In this document: one piece after another, positions 5,616 to 5,878 of the stretch
Layout of the letters: each line of letters begins with the position of its first letter
Position numbering within the stretch: position 1 is the stretch's first letter
DNA from: Chloroflexota bacterium
GTDB lineage: Bacteria > Chloroflexota > Anaerolineae > 4572-78
Direction: 5' to 3'
Assembly: GCA_024278725.1 (NCBI GenBank)
Contig: JAJRSQ010000110.1
Coordinates: 1-5,878 of the forward strand
Length of the DNA stretch: 5,878 nucleotides
The notes under the pieces: generated by a model
Seen by the model: only the letters and a program-made list of their open reading frames with translations
Database searches by the model: none
What the model was told of the DNA's origin: nothing
Position numbers and translations under genes: made by a program

Positions 5616-5878
5616 TTCTTTTTGCGTTGCTTCTTGCATTGCGCTTTCGCTTGCTTGCGTTTCTTTTTAACTTTCTGCTTTTTCTGAGACGCTCGCCGCC
5701 GCAGTGTCGTCTTCATTGTCAGCAAGTTATGTATAAAGTCATCAGGGTCATCCATGCCCATTTGTTGAAGCGCATAATTAGGCTTTGGGGTGACACGTCC
5801 CCTCCGCAACCCCAAGGCTATTTGCACATCTTCCCAATCACCGCAGATGGACAAATCCACACGGTTCGCAACGTGTGC
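5612..5878 (-). CDS. C-terminal part of an unidentified protein with a lysine-rich tail (partial, enters from right edge)
   Basis: The minus-strand frame is open from the window edge to a TGA at 5614-5612, giving 88 residues. A GTG at 5860 is the first possible start inside the window, but the six codons before it are also open (AHVANR) and no ribosome binding site precedes it, so the true start is probably outside. The first part, ICGDWEDVQIALGLRRG and onward to about DDFIHNLL, looks like an ordinary folded segment. The last 33 residues are almost all Lys, Arg, Gln and Ala, with runs such as KKRKQAKAQCKKQRKKK. Such a tail suggests nucleic-acid or other polyanion contact, but I do not recognise the family. 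Its stop codon is built into the ribosome binding site of the exported-protein gene, so the two are probably cotranscribed. Confidence 0.6.
   Translation of the reverse strand, partial: AHVANRVDLSICGDWEDVQIALGLRRGRVTPKPNYALQQMGMDDPDDFIHNLLTMKTTLRRRASQKKQKVKKKRKQAKAQCKKQRKKK

Overview
The window reads as ordinary chromosomal DNA from a bacterium with fairly high GC content and mostly minus-strand genes. The best hint of origin is the extreme C-terminus YLPLILR on a predicted exported protein. I remember this type of ending from many secreted proteins of Chloroflexota (Anaerolineae and relatives). None of the three tRNA genes encodes its 3' CCA, which fits but does not prove that lineage. The assignment is an inference.

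Left part (1-564). The first 18 codons of a minus-strand gene with a signal-peptide-like N-terminus run off the left edge. A strong palindromic terminator follows at 233-263. Then come three minus-strand tRNA genes, transcribed in the order Pro(CGG), Pro(GGG), Thr(GGU), from a clear promoter at 537-564.

Middle part (566-2837). Three tightly spaced minus-strand genes form an apparent operon: a small UlaG-like metallo-beta-lactamase-fold (MBL) protein, a membrane-anchored TPR protein, and a second, larger MBL-fold protein. Each stop codon lies next to or overlaps the next ribosome binding site. No terminator is visible before the tRNA promoter, so readthrough into the tRNAs is possible. Both MBL proteins have altered H-x-H-x-D-H metal motifs, and both lack its Asp. 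That is the most unusual protein-level feature here.

Right part (2944-5878). A small winged-helix protein (minus) is divergent from a lipoprotein of the GH114 type (plus), a family linked to alpha-1,4-galactosaminide cleavage. The lipoprotein gene converges, with a 26-base gap, on a minus-strand gene for an exported protein. That protein has a conserved but unassigned N-terminal domain and a C-terminal beta-sandwich-like region. Its most convincing start is a TTG at 5603, directly behind the stop codon of an incomplete gene with an extremely lysine-rich tail that enters from the right edge.

I see no CRISPR array, insertion sequence, prophage gene or obvious defence system. The MBL-TPR-MBL operon and the exported protein of unknown function are the best candidates for something poorly described.
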